Assembly (NCBI GenBank): GCA_016718275.1 | Contig: JADKEA010000006.1 | Coordinates: 62,001 to 126,000, forward strand | Reading direction: 5' to 3' | Length of the DNA: 64,000 nucleotides | From: Candidatus Villigracilis affinis | Lineage (GTDB): Bacteria > Chloroflexota > Anaerolineae > Anaerolineales > Villigracilaceae | In this document: one piece after another, positions 9,447 to 17,669 of the stretch | How the letters are laid out: each line of letters opens with the position of its first letter | Position numbering within the stretch: position 1 is the first letter of the stretch | The notes under the pieces: model-generated | The model's input: only the letters and a program-made list of their open reading frames with translations | What the model was told of the DNA's origin: nothing | Databases searched by the model: none | Program-made: the position numbers and the translations under genes

Positions 9447-9782
9447 TTAATCGACAATGAACAGTTTCGCGCCTGTCTCGGTGTAGGAACGATGCGGGTC
9501 GGTTCCATCGCTGACCTGATAACTGGTACCAGGGACAAGGACAAATTCTCTACCATCGGCAAGTTCGGTGTGCAACTCCCCTTCGAGGCATAACAAAATA
9601 TGTCCTTTTTCGCACCAATGGTCGGCACGATAGCCCGCGCTGTATTCCACCATGCGCACGCGAATGCTTCCAAATTGCTGTGTGCGCCAGAGCGCCATGC
9701 CTGTTTCACCTTTATGTTCCGTGGGGGCAACCTCAGCCCAATTCGTTGTGCCGAAGGGAATGTCCTGCATATTCATTTGCAT
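9447..9782 (-). CDS. DHCW-motif cupin-fold protein
   Basis: A 111-residue single-domain cupin. The defining segment is ADHWCEKGHILLCLEGEL (about 53-70), matching the family named after its D-H-C-W motif; this copy reads DHWC. Such small cupins bind a metal in a beta-barrel, but the reaction is unknown. It sits between two other minus-strand hypothetical genes with very short spacers, so co-transcription is likely. Confidence 0.85.
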   Translation of the reverse strand: MQMNMQDIPFGTTNWAEVAPTEHKGETGMALWRTQQFGSIRVRMVEYSAGYRADHWCEKGHILLCLEGELHTELADGREFVLVPGTSYQVSDGTDPHRSYTETGAKLFIVD

Positions 9783-9791
9783 ATCCTCTGT

Positions 9792-10586
9792 CTAGGCCAG
9801 GCTGCGGCCAATGGCAGCACCTGTTAATTCATCGTGCAAACGCACAATATCATTGGCTGGCAAATTCGCGCCGACTTGTTCGATAAACTTACAAACACTG
9901 AAGTCGCCGCTCTTGCGGTCATATTCATCCAGCCATTGATCCAGCAACGGATCGTCCGCTTCGCGCGGAAATGGGATCGGACGACTCTTCAATCCCATAC
10001 GCTTTGGCTTGGGAGTTAATCGCGCGCGAAAACATTCCTGTTTGGAACACAACACCGTATAAAGCGGATCACAATTGAATTCGGCCATCATCGCGGTGAC
10101 GCCAGAGTCTTTGGGGTTAAAGTTTTGCCCCAACACGATCACCCGCGCTCCCTGAAAAGTCTCATAGGTGCGGAAGCCATAGCGGGAATATTTTGAACTG
10201 GCAGCCAATTTTCTCACCATCTCATAAATCTTAGATTTGTCGTCCATTTTCTTTGCGAACAAACCGCCCAATGAGGGTTTTGGTTTGTCGATATCCAGGA
10301 TCATCAAACTCGAAACATTGAGCACTTTCGCGCCGTATCGGTTTCTGGTGATGACAGCATCAGAAGAGATTTCTTCAAGGATCTCTTCGCGAATATCCAC
10401 CTCGTAATCTTTGAAGGCGTTCGCATCGCCAGCGATCTTGCGCTTTACCTTCTCGAATTTTGCCTTTGCTTTTTGTAGCGCATCATCCACCGATTCATTG
10501 GAGCCGCCGTAACACTTGCCAACCTTTTGCTCTCCCTGAATGGTAAACACCTGTCGTTCCACTGCCCAATATTTATATAATCGCAT
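9792..10586 (-). CDS. Uncharacterised conserved protein (MRLYKYWA family)
   Basis: A 264-residue soluble protein beginning MRLYKYWAVERQ, with a charged helical region (about 30-65), a predicted alpha/beta core containing LMILDIDKPKPS, RYGFRTYETFQGARVIVLG and a distinctive Cys-containing signature CDPLYTVLC...CFRARLTPKP (about 180-203). I have seen similar signatures in uncharacterised proteins of several phyla but know of no function. The pattern of acidic DxDxP plus RTxxGxR is reminiscent of nucleotide-binding folds, but this is speculation. AGGAGA precedes the ATG at good spacing. Confidence 0.65.
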   Translation of the reverse strand: MRLYKYWAVERQVFTIQGEQKVGKCYGGSNESVDDALQKAKAKFEKVKRKIAGDANAFKDYEVDIREEILEEISSDAVITRNRYGAKVLNVSSLMILDIDKPKPSLGGLFAKKMDDKSKIYEMVRKLAASSKYSRYGFRTYETFQGARVIVLGQNFNPKDSGVTAMMAEFNCDPLYTVLCSKQECFRARLTPKPKRMGLKSRPIPFPREADDPLLDQWLDEYDRKSGDFSVCKFIEQVGANLPANDIVRLHDELTGAAIGRSLA

Positions 10587-10612
10587 GACATCTCCTGTTT
10601 GGTTTTTCTACA

Positions 10613-11675
10613 TTAACCGTGCGAATCAATAAGTTCGTGCGCGATCTGGGTGTGACTCAACTCCGCTTCCTTTACGCTGTTTTCCATCTTTTCGTACAAA
10701 TCCTTTTCGTCTGCAAAAACGATCTCGAAGGAAAAGCGGTTCTTGCGCTTGATATCCCTGAACATGCTGTAGGCAGGCTGGTCTGAATACACGATGACTG
10801 GCTTTTGAAAACTCGAAAGGGTTGCGTACAATTCCTGAGGAACAGAACCGCCCGAAAGGTCAGCTACGATGAATTTTGACAGCCCCGCCATGGTGATGAC
10901 CGTTTCGGTGTAATCAAGGTTGTTGGGCCTATCGAAATCGAACAGCATGGGCGTGTAGTCTCTGGCCTTGAACCAATCCATCAGTTTGTACAGGCGTTCG
11001 AGGCCGCCATCCTTGAATTTGCCGAGAAGCAAAACTCCCTTTGAATTCAAAATGTTGATCATATTGCGCATGTTCTTGTGACTCGACAGGTAGTAAACGA
11101 ACTGCGCCATTTCAATGTCATCCACCATCATGGGGATCTTTCCGCTGGCAATGATATCGGAGTACAGCTCGTACGATTTTTCGATCACCAATCTGGACTG
11201 CTTCATTGCGGGATCGGTTTTCAGATCCCATGCAGAGATGCCATACACAACAGTTTCCCGTATCTCTTTAAGACGAAAATCCGCATTGACAAGATTCACG
11301 CGATTGAGATTGCAGTTGATGAACGCAGCACCATCAAAATTGGCATCTGTCAGGATCGTTTTATTGAATTTCGTATTGACAAAAGGTGGTATTTGAAAAA
11401 TCCGCCCGCGAAAAATCCCCTTCTTCGAAATGGCAGCCAACGACCTCCGCATTCCGCATGTTCAATCCCTCGGCAAACGCGAGATGGACGGAGGCGTTGG
11501 TCAAATGGATGCCGCTGAAATCCAGTTCGTTTCTCCCCTTGATCTGCATACCGCGCTCATCGCGGCACTCATACCAGGATGGGCGCGCAAAATGAGGCGG
11601 GAATTTATTCTCTTCCTGCCATTTATTCCATGCGGCTGCGCCTTTTAGAATGACATCTTCAGGAGGTAGGGCCAT
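10613..11675 (-). pseudogene. Pentapeptide-repeat protein with C-terminal sensor/TIR-like domain, frameshifted
   Basis: Two overlapping frames (11361-11675 and 10613-11452) join into one protein of about 350 residues if one base is removed from the A4 run at 11381-11384: ...DFSNTTF then VNTKFNKTILTDANF. The N-terminal part carries pentapeptide repeats of the A(D/N)Lxx/F type (DFSGIHL, ADFSNTTF, ANFDGAAF, NLNRVNL, ADF) that build a right-handed beta-helix. The C-terminal part (GVLLLGKF ... YTPMLFDFDRP ... ETVITMAGLSKFIVADLSGGSVPQEL) matches a domain found behind pentapeptide repeats in many bacteria; it looks like a Rossmannoid, TIR-like fold. Probably intact in the cell if the indel is an assembly error. 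Confidence 0.7.
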
Positions 11676-11770
11676 GAATCTCTCCAGGTGGAAATTTGAT
11701 TTCGCCCATCATACACGATTCCACAGGTGAAATCCACGGCCAATACTCCTATTCAATTTACCGATGCGGG

Positions 11771-12851
11771 TCAGGCGTTACGCCGCGCTATTTCCTTCCG
11801 CACAGCGGGGGCGACCTTTGTTCCGAAGAGTTCGATGGCGCGCATCATCTTTTTGTGCTCGATGGCGTTGTTGCCCATATAAAGAAGGAAAGCGTTGATG
11901 ATTGAAGATCTCGTGCTGGAAGAGAATTTTCTCAATGATCTCGTCGGGCGTGCCGACGAAATCGGATCCGCGCAGGAAGCGCTGTTTTTCGAGTTGCTCC
12001 CGTGTGGCAGGCGACCAGCCGCGCTCACGCCCGATCTTGTTCATGTTGTAGGTCTGGATCGGATAGTAATCATCGGCAGCCTGCTGTGAATCGTCAGCGA
12101 TGAAACCGTGCGAGTTGACGCTGAGCGGAATCTGCGTCGGGTCGAATCCATATTCCTTTGCGGCATCACGATACAGATTAAAGAATGGCGCGAAGCGTTC
12201 GGGCATCCCGCCGATGATGGCCAGCGCCATCGGCAACCCCATCGAAGCCGCACGGACCGCCGATTCGGGCGTACCGCCAACGGCCACCCAGATCGGAAGT
12301 TTTCCCTGCACCGGACGAGGATACACGCCCAGGTCATCAAGCGGCGCGCGGAATTTACCCGACCATGTGATTCTTTCCGACTCGCTCAATTGCCTCAGCA
12401 GACGCAGCTTTTCATCGAAGAGACCGTCGTAATCATTCAGGTCGTAACCGAAAAGCGGAAATGACTCGATGAACGATCCGCGACCCGCCATAATCTCAGC
12501 GCGGCCATTCGAAAGCAGATCCACCGTGGAAAAACTCTGAAAGACTCGCACGGGATCATCGGAGCTCAATACTGTGACCGCTGTTGAAAGGCGGATATTC
12601 TTCGTGCGCGCCGCCGCCGCCCCGAGGACGACCGCAGGCGCCGACACGAGATATTCCTCGCGGTGATGCTCGCCAATGGCAAAGACGTCCAACCCGGTCT
12701 GGTCGGCCAGCTCGATGGTTTCCATCAAATTTTGCATGACCTCGGTAGGGCTTTTCTTTGAGCCAGTCAGCGGATTGGTGCCGCCATCGACGAAGGTATA
12801 AAGTCCCAGTTCGAAGGGACGGGTTGAATTGGAAGGGTTGGGTATGGTCAT
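11771..12851 (-). CDS. Luciferase-like monooxygenase (LLM class flavin-dependent oxidoreductase), 3' frameshift
   Basis: About 360 residues of the bacterial luciferase-like family, with IGEHHREEYL (about 59-68), an IRLSTAVTVLSSDDPVRVFQ segment and DLLSNGRAEIMAGRGSF (about 111-127). The long frame ends at 11778 with a foreign-looking tail. The family's expected C-terminus (QRFLLYMG ... KMMRAIELFGTKVAPAVRKEI) lies in the neighbouring frame ending at 11771; removing one base from the A3 run at 11889-11891 restores it. The protein probably uses FMN or F420 with an unknown substrate. A hydrophobic N-terminal signal is absent, so it is cytoplasmic. Confidence 0.85.
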
Positions 12852-12880
12852 GCGGGATTAGACGATATTTGAGGAGGCAA

Positions 12881-13537
12881 TCATACGGTCTGCGCGGAAA
12901 GAATTCGCTTTAATTCCAGCATGTCTTTGAAGGGCATTGCGCCTGCTTCACGCAACACATCAACCGATGTGATCGCGGCATGGCCATACACTCTCATCCC
13001 CGCGCGGACAGCAGCCGTGACACCAGGCACACTGTCTTCGATCACGATACAACGCGAAGGAGGCACATTGAAAGCTCGAGCCGCCGCCAGAAACACATCA
13101 GGAGCAGGCTTGGGGTGCGGCACTTCCAAACCGCTGAAGATGGCATCACCGAAAAACTCCGTCAGGTCCGCGAGTTTCAATCGAAGCATGATTTCATCGC
13201 GGGCGCCGTTGGATGCGACACAGGCTGGGACGGGTAAACTCTCAACGAGTTGGCGAATCCCATTCACGGGCTTCAGTTCACGCAGAGATAATTCCGCGAG
13301 ACGTTTGAAAAAATCAGGCAGAAAATTCGCGGGCGGCGTCCAATTCAATTTTTGCGAAGTGGCCTCAATGCGTTTGAAAACCGCGGCCCCCGAAAACTCA
13401 CGCAAGGTCGCCTCATAATCAAGCTGATGCCCAAGCTCAGCCAGCATTTGCACATACACTTTATTGGCGAGCGGCTCGCTATCCACCAGCACGCCATCAC
13501 AATCGAAGATGACAAGGTCAAAGGAAGTTGTATTCAT
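12881..13537 (-). CDS. HAD-superfamily phosphatase, beta-phosphoglucomutase-like
   Basis: About 218 residues. HAD motif I is VIFDCDGVLVDSE with the nucleophile and acid-base Asp pair; motif II is VASNGAR; motif III Lys lies in HPKPAPDVFLAAA; motif IV is VIEDSVPGV. The cap inserted after motif I is helical, as in beta-phosphoglucomutase and related sugar-phosphate phosphatases. Start chosen at ATG 13537 (MNTTSFDLVIFD); a TATAAT element lies just upstream (GTATAATCGCGCACTTATG on the minus strand), so the transcript may be nearly leaderless. Lies 27 nt from a second HAD gene. Substrate not predictable. Confidence 0.87.
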   Translation of the reverse strand: MNTTSFDLVIFDCDGVLVDSEPLANKVYVQMLAELGHQLDYEATLREFSGAAVFKRIEATSQKLNWTPPANFLPDFFKRLAELSLRELKPVNGIRQLVESLPVPACVASNGARDEIMLRLKLADLTEFFGDAIFSGLEVPHPKPAPDVFLAAARAFNVPPSRCIVIEDSVPGVTAAVRAGMRVYGHAAITSVDVLREAGAMPFKDMLELKRILSAQTV

Positions 13538-13564
13538 AAGTGCGCGATTATACAGCAAACAAAT

Positions 13565-14200
13565 CTACATCCCCGCGAACAATTCCAAAAGTTCCTGAGG
13601 TGAATGGACGACATGGTCAGGTTCGCCGCTCATCAGCCTGCTCAAACTTTGATGCCCCCACGCAACAGCCACGCTTTGGATGCTCGCCTCTTTCGCCGCG
13701 CGGATATCGCTCAACGAATCGCCCACCATAAAAACGGAATCGCGCTTCATCCCCGCCGAAAACTGCTCCCGCGCAAGGGATATTTTCTGCACCTTTGAAC
13801 CTGGCTGGTCCACCCCATACACCGCGCGGATACAATCTACAATTCCATGCTCAGCCAGAAACGCATTCACATTCTGCGTTGAATTCCCCGTGACAACCGC
13901 AAGGTCGTTTTTCAGCGCCAGCTTATGCACGACCTCCGCCAATCCATCAAAGATCGCGGGCGGAGACTTCTTCTCCGCAAAGCGCTCCAAACAACGCCGC
14001 ACAAATTCATCCACCAAATGCACAGGGACTTCCAACTGAATCCCATAGGTGGCAAAGGACATGACCTCAAGAGAGTTCAAGTCATCTTGAGTCGCAGTGT
14101 GTTTCACCCCCAGCTCGTCACAAACCTCCTGCCCAAATTGAAGCAGGTCACCCAGCGTATCCGCAAGGACACCGTCAAAATCAAAAAGGATCAAAGACAT
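13565..14200 (-). CDS. HAD-superfamily hydrolase, phosphoglycolate phosphatase-like
   Basis: About 211 residues, motif I LILFDFDGVLADT at the N-terminus, motif II VVTGNSTQN, a Lys in VQKISLAR (motif III region) and motif IV MVGDSLSDIRAAK. This matches Gph-type HAD phosphatases with a small helical cap. The ATG at 14200 gives the usual compact N-terminus; the upstream in-frame start at 14215 would add five residues and has no better ribosome site. It is unrelated in detail to the HAD gene next to it, so this is a neighbouring pair of paralogous superfamily members rather than a recent duplication. Confidence 0.85.
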   Translation of the reverse strand: MSLILFDFDGVLADTLGDLLQFGQEVCDELGVKHTATQDDLNSLEVMSFATYGIQLEVPVHLVDEFVRRCLERFAEKKSPPAIFDGLAEVVHKLALKNDLAVVTGNSTQNVNAFLAEHGIVDCIRAVYGVDQPGSKVQKISLAREQFSAGMKRDSVFMVGDSLSDIRAAKEASIQSVAVAWGHQSLSRLMSGEPDHVVHSPQELLELFAGM

Positions 14201-14211
14201 GGCAGGAAGAA

Positions 14212-14442
14212 TCAATGAGTTTTCTTCTTTCTCTTTTCCATAAATTTCCAGCCCATAACTAGGCCAACCAGAGCAAACAGAATTAAGCCGATTTGACTCG
14301 TGGCTTCATACCCACGCACGCCATTGAAGACAACCTCGGTGGCAAAGTTACCTCCAAACCAGGCGCCAACAAACAAGCCGATTACGCCAAAAACAAAACC
14401 AAACACCAACGAAACAAGAGCTTGAAACAGGAACGTACGCAT
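14212..14442 (-). CDS. Small two-helix membrane protein, hypothetical
   Basis: A 76-residue protein starting MRTFLFQALV, with two hydrophobic segments: one Gly-rich (FGFVFGVIGLFVGAWFGG) and one near the C-terminus (IGLILFALVGLVMGW), then a basic tail ending KKKTH. The start at 14442 is supported by AAGGAG 6 nt upstream on the minus strand; a longer frame beginning at 14517 lacks such support. It ends close to the HAD gene start. Gly-zipper-like small membrane proteins are common; no function assigned. Confidence 0.6.
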   Translation of the reverse strand: MRTFLFQALVSLVFGFVFGVIGLFVGAWFGGNFATEVVFNGVRGYEATSQIGLILFALVGLVMGWKFMEKRKKKTH

Positions 14443-14668
14443 AGTTTTCTCCTTCGCTCTCACAGCAACACCTCCACCGCAGAGGGCGACGGCTTGAGCG
14501 GAAAATATTTCACTCACTACTATTTTCCTAAACTTTGAACACTAAAGTCCGTATTCCAAAAAGAAACTTATAGGATTTACCTGTTCGATAGATTACGAAG
14601 TTTCCGTTCAACCTACGGGCAATTACTAACTCTCTGACTACACGAAGCCCAGGCAGGGAATTTATCTC

Positions 14669-15271
14669 TTACTCTACCTGATAATTAATCCCATCATCCA
14701 GTTTCGGGAGAAACACAATGAGGAGTATGACAACAGCGATATAGATCAAATAACTTAACAGCGGAAATGTGCCCGCCAACAAGATCGCACCCAGGTAAGC
14801 ACCATTGACGATCACATAGTTTGGCGTGTGGCTGCGCATGTATTGTTTACTGAATTCGGCGACAGCCAGGTGGGGATGATAATAGACATAGACCAGCATG
14901 ACATATCCTACTGCGTTGCAAGCGATCAAGGTCAGACCGTAAAAAATGATCGGTCCAGCCTGAAAGGGATAACGCCCCACCAGTGAAGTTGGGAAAGGGA
15001 TAAAACTCACGCACAGCAAAAGCAGGATATTCAACCAAAGAAAGCCGCGGTCTGTCTTTTTGATCGCATGCATGGAGTTGTGGTGGATGACCCAATACAA
15101 CCCGATAATCACGAAGCTCATCACATACGCCAAAATACGCGGCACCACAGAAATCAAAGTTTCCCCAAAACGGTCATATTCCACCTCAGGGAAACGGATA
15201 TCGAGAATCAACAACGTGATCACAATGGCAAATACACCATCACTAAAGGCTTCCAAACGGGACTTTTCCAT
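14669..15271 (-). CDS. TMEM175-family potassium channel (DUF1211)
   Basis: A 200-residue membrane protein beginning MEKSRLEAFSDGVFAIVITLLILDI. The FSDG motif near the start of the first helix is the signature of bacterial TMEM175 channels, which are tetramers of one six-helix unit and conduct K+ without a classical selectivity filter. Further hydrophobic segments fit six helices, and an HHNSMH segment lies near the third helix. Stands alone on the minus strand. The gap 14443-14668 between it and the small membrane protein gene shows no recognisable feature. Confidence 0.88.
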   Translation of the reverse strand: MEKSRLEAFSDGVFAIVITLLILDIRFPEVEYDRFGETLISVVPRILAYVMSFVIIGLYWVIHHNSMHAIKKTDRGFLWLNILLLLCVSFIPFPTSLVGRYPFQAGPIIFYGLTLIACNAVGYVMLVYVYYHPHLAVAEFSKQYMRSHTPNYVIVNGAYLGAILLAGTFPLLSYLIYIAVVILLIVFLPKLDDGINYQVE

Positions 15272-15334
15272 GGTGTACTGATTATACGGTACTACACGAG
15301 ATGTCTATTTTTTGCCTCCACGCAGGAGGTAAGA

Positions 15335-15368
15335 TTCAAAAATAATCTCCTGCTCACACAGGAGATTA
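15335..15368 (-). terminator. Terminator after LuxR-type membrane protein
   Basis: Inverted repeat AATCTCCTG / CAGGAGATT (15344-15352 and 15359-15367). Read on the minus strand it is followed by an ATTATTTTTG tract. It lies just downstream of the LuxR-domain gene. Confidence 0.7.
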
Positions 15369-15388
15369 AATCTTGGTTTACAGACATC

Positions 15389-16279
15389 TTATGCGGATTC
15401 CGTCTGCCGCCGTTGTTGTGACCGCCCTGTGTAGAAATATCCCATCAACGCCAAAAGGGACATGTACAACATGGGACCATATAACCAGATATCATCCAGC
15501 GTGATCGAGCGGTTCAAAGATAAAAGCGGACTGCCATTATCGGCAACTGTCCACACCGCCTGACTTGATAGCCCGATCAAGTTGACCGTCACCTCCCCCA
15601 TGAATTTCGCCAGCGTTGCCAGAAGCGTCAGGTCGAAAAGGCCAGCAAGGAAAGGCAGGGCTAGAAATCCCGCCGCCCAAACGGGGCGGATTTGAACCTC
15701 CCCCGCTTTGATCCCCTGCCAGCGCAGACCGAGGTACAGACTGGAAACGCCGAGGACAAGTCCCAACAGCAAATACGAAGGCAGGAAATACAAGCCGAAA
15801 CCAACAATAAGATAATGCGTCGTCAAGCCTGCGGCGATGAAATAGAACAGGCTGAAAGCAAAGAGATTTTTTTGAATGGTATTTCCAAGGTCACTGAGAA
15901 TCGTTTTCATGGTCATGGCAAACTCCTTTTTAATAACGGATAGCATCCTTTTCACAGATGCCGCCCACATGGGCTGATTGCCATTTTGCGCGATTTCCAC
16001 ATCTTCCACCACTGTGGATTCCCTCAGGGTGCCCTCCGCCCCATCCCCTGCGGACTTCCACAGCTTGACGGCCAACTCCATACGCGAACCGATTCCCAGT
16101 TTGGCATACACATTTTTCAGGTGAAATTCAACTGTCCGCTCAGTGATGCCGAGCTGAAAGGCGATCTGCTTGTTACTTTTGCCTCGCAAAACAAGGTCGA
16201 CGACTTCAGTCTCGCGGGGAGAAAGTTTGCTTTGATTTATTTGAAGGTTGTCGTTCGTCTTTTGGTTTGTTTCCATCAA
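15389..16279 (-). CDS. LuxR-type HTH protein with C-terminal membrane domain
   Basis: A 296-residue protein with an N-terminal LuxR/GerE helix-turn-helix (about 18-70: LSPRETEVVDLVLRGKSNKQ, ITERTVEFHLKNVYAKLGI) followed by a linker and then four to five hydrophobic segments from about residue 140 to the end (LFAFSLFYFIAAGLTTHYLI, YLLLGLVLGVSSLYLGL, and others). This order, DNA-binding domain first and membrane domain last, differs from the usual LuxR architecture in which the sensor is N-terminal. It implies a membrane-tethered transcription factor. The signal sensed is unknown. A terminator follows. Confidence 0.8.
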   Translation of the reverse strand: MMETNQKTNDNLQINQSKLSPRETEVVDLVLRGKSNKQIAFQLGITERTVEFHLKNVYAKLGIGSRMELAVKLWKSAGDGAEGTLRESTVVEDVEIAQNGNQPMWAASVKRMLSVIKKEFAMTMKTILSDLGNTIQKNLFAFSLFYFIAAGLTTHYLIVGFGLYFLPSYLLLGLVLGVSSLYLGLRWQGIKAGEVQIRPVWAAGFLALPFLAGLFDLTLLATLAKFMGEVTVNLIGLSSQAVWTVADNGSPLLSLNRSITLDDIWLYGPMLYMSLLALMGYFYTGRSQQRRQTESA

Positions 16280-16343
16280 CTTTTATCCTTTACAATTGCT
16301 GCATCAATTGTAAGCCGTAAATCCAAAACCGAAAATCGCCCCC

Positions 16344-16388
16344 ATGACCCAACTTATCGAATACATCCCCAACTTCTCCGAAACATAG
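16344..16388 (+). pseudogene. Relic of the ftcD 5' end (14 codons)
   Basis: Reads MTQLIEYIPNFSET then TAG. The first 13 residues differ from the N-terminus of the intact ftcD at 17670 (MTQLIECIPNFSE) only at position 7, with several synonymous changes. It has no continuation into the rest of ftcD. It looks like a diverged remnant of a duplicated or displaced ftcD start, now separated from the intact gene by the SUMF1-fold lipoprotein gene. Confidence 0.6.
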
Positions 16389-16407
16389 AATTACAAAATG
16401 ACATCAC

Positions 16408-16440
16408 AAAGAGCCCACCATCGGCGATGGTGGGCTCTTT
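16408..16440 (-). terminator. Strong hairpin after SUMF1-fold lipoprotein gene
   Basis: Perfect 15-bp stem AAAGAGCCCACCATC / GATGGTGGGCTCTTT with a 3-nt loop. It lies 23 nt beyond the stop of the minus-strand lipoprotein gene, consistent with a terminator; the A/T ends of the stem allow function in either direction. Confidence 0.8.
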
Positions 16441-16462
16441 GTGAATCAGGCATAAAACACGG

Positions 16463-17443
16463 CTATTGCGAACGGGCGCAACGAAAACCGAGATTATCAA
16501 AGGCAGTATTAGGAAAGAGACTTGAGCGGTACGCTGAGCGCACGTCGTTAAAGATATCGTACCAGCCATTACCTCTTGCCACTTTATGGTCTCCAGAATC
16601 TGGCCCCAAAGGATCAGTAGATGGGGAACTCTGATAATAGGTTTCGCCGTACCAATCACTCACCCATTCCCAGGCATTGCCAGACATATCCAGTGCCCCA
16701 TAAACACTTACACCATCAGGATACTTTCCAACTTCCGTGGTGTCGCCCACCTTGTCAGCAAAATTTAACAAGCTGTCATCGGGCGAGGCCTCCCCCCAGG
16801 GATAGGTACGGGCATCCGTGCCGCGCGCAGCTTTTTCCCATTCCGCTTCCGTGGGCAGTCTTCGGCCAGCCCATGAGCAATACGCATCCGCACCAGCCCA
16901 TGTAACCAATAGCACTGGGTGATTCTCGTAACCAGGCGCAGGCGAAAACTTCACGCCATCCCATACGATTCGATCTGTCCAGCGGGTACAGCCAATACAA
17001 GTCAAAGCATAAATGACATTGTCTTTAAACCTTACATAATTCCCCGAATCCACCAATGTCTGAGAAACCACATCGTTCAGAAATGCTACAAACATCTCGT
17101 TGGTTACTTCGGTCTGGTCAACCCAGTAAGCGCTCAAATTAACCTGATGAGGCGGCCGTTCGGATGCATATAATTTGCTCCCCATCGTAAATTCACCTGC
17201 TGGAACAAACACCAAAACCATCCCATCTTTTTCTGAGACCATCGTCGATCCCATGGATGGTGTTGGTGTAAAGGTGGGAGTGATCGTTGGCTCAGGGGTA
17301 AAGGTTGGCGTTAAAGTCAACGTGGGTACAAGTGTTGGGGTAATGGTTGGAGCGGGAGGCTGACTTTGTCCACAGCCCGAAATCAATAGGCTGGCAAAAA
17401 TTATCTGAAATAACGCTCTTCTCATTATTACATTGCTATTCAT
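16463..17443 (-). CDS. SUMF1/FGE-fold surface lipoprotein lacking the FGE cysteines
   Basis: About 326 residues. A lipoprotein signal (ALFQIIFASLLISGC) is followed by a Thr/Pro-rich linker (repeated TPT units, about 27-60) and a formylglycine-generating-enzyme/SUMF1 fold: MVLVFVPAGEFTMGS, WVDQTEVTNEMF, AGADAYCSWAGRRLPTEAEW, ARGTDARTYPWG, DMSGNAWEWVSDWY and a final LGFRCARSQ. The region that holds the two active-site Cys in true FGE reads DVRSAYRSS, so formylglycine formation is unlikely; other members of the fold are sugar- or ligand-binding. Start at 17443 chosen because it places the lipobox correctly and follows GAGG. Confidence 0.85.
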   Translation of the reverse strand: MNSNVIMRRALFQIIFASLLISGCGQSQPPAPTITPTLVPTLTLTPTFTPEPTITPTFTPTPSMGSTMVSEKDGMVLVFVPAGEFTMGSKLYASERPPHQVNLSAYWVDQTEVTNEMFVAFLNDVVSQTLVDSGNYVRFKDNVIYALTCIGCTRWTDRIVWDGVKFSPAPGYENHPVLLVTWAGADAYCSWAGRRLPTEAEWEKAARGTDARTYPWGEASPDDSLLNFADKVGDTTEVGKYPDGVSVYGALDMSGNAWEWVSDWYGETYYQSSPSTDPLGPDSGDHKVARGNGWYDIFNDVRSAYRSSLFPNTAFDNLGFRCARSQ

Positions 17444-17520
17444 ACTGACCTCTTTTACATGCCACCGAAGCCGATGACCGCCTGTATTCATTCAATGCCC
17501 CATAAAGATCGTCTGTAATT

Positions 17521-17548
17521 ATTATAGGGAGTTTCCATTCTTTTTCAA
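17521..17548 (-). promoter_or_regulatory. Sigma-70-type promoter for the SUMF1-fold lipoprotein
   Basis: On the minus strand TTGAAA (17548-17543), a 16-nt spacer and TATAAT (17526-17521). Predicted start of transcription is near 17514, leaving a leader of about 70 nt before the ATG at 17443. Confidence 0.6.
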
Positions 17549-17669
17549 TAGCGGATTCATAATTCTCAAAGACCAGTTTTCTCCCTTATAATTACGTTCA
17601 CTGATCGAGTCTCAACGAACTTATCAGCCACTCGACCAGAATACTAAAACTACCCAACCACGAGACCCC

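Noticed and set aside
16463..17443. Annotating the lipoprotein as a formylglycine-generating enzyme
   Set aside because: The two catalytic cysteines are absent from the expected region.
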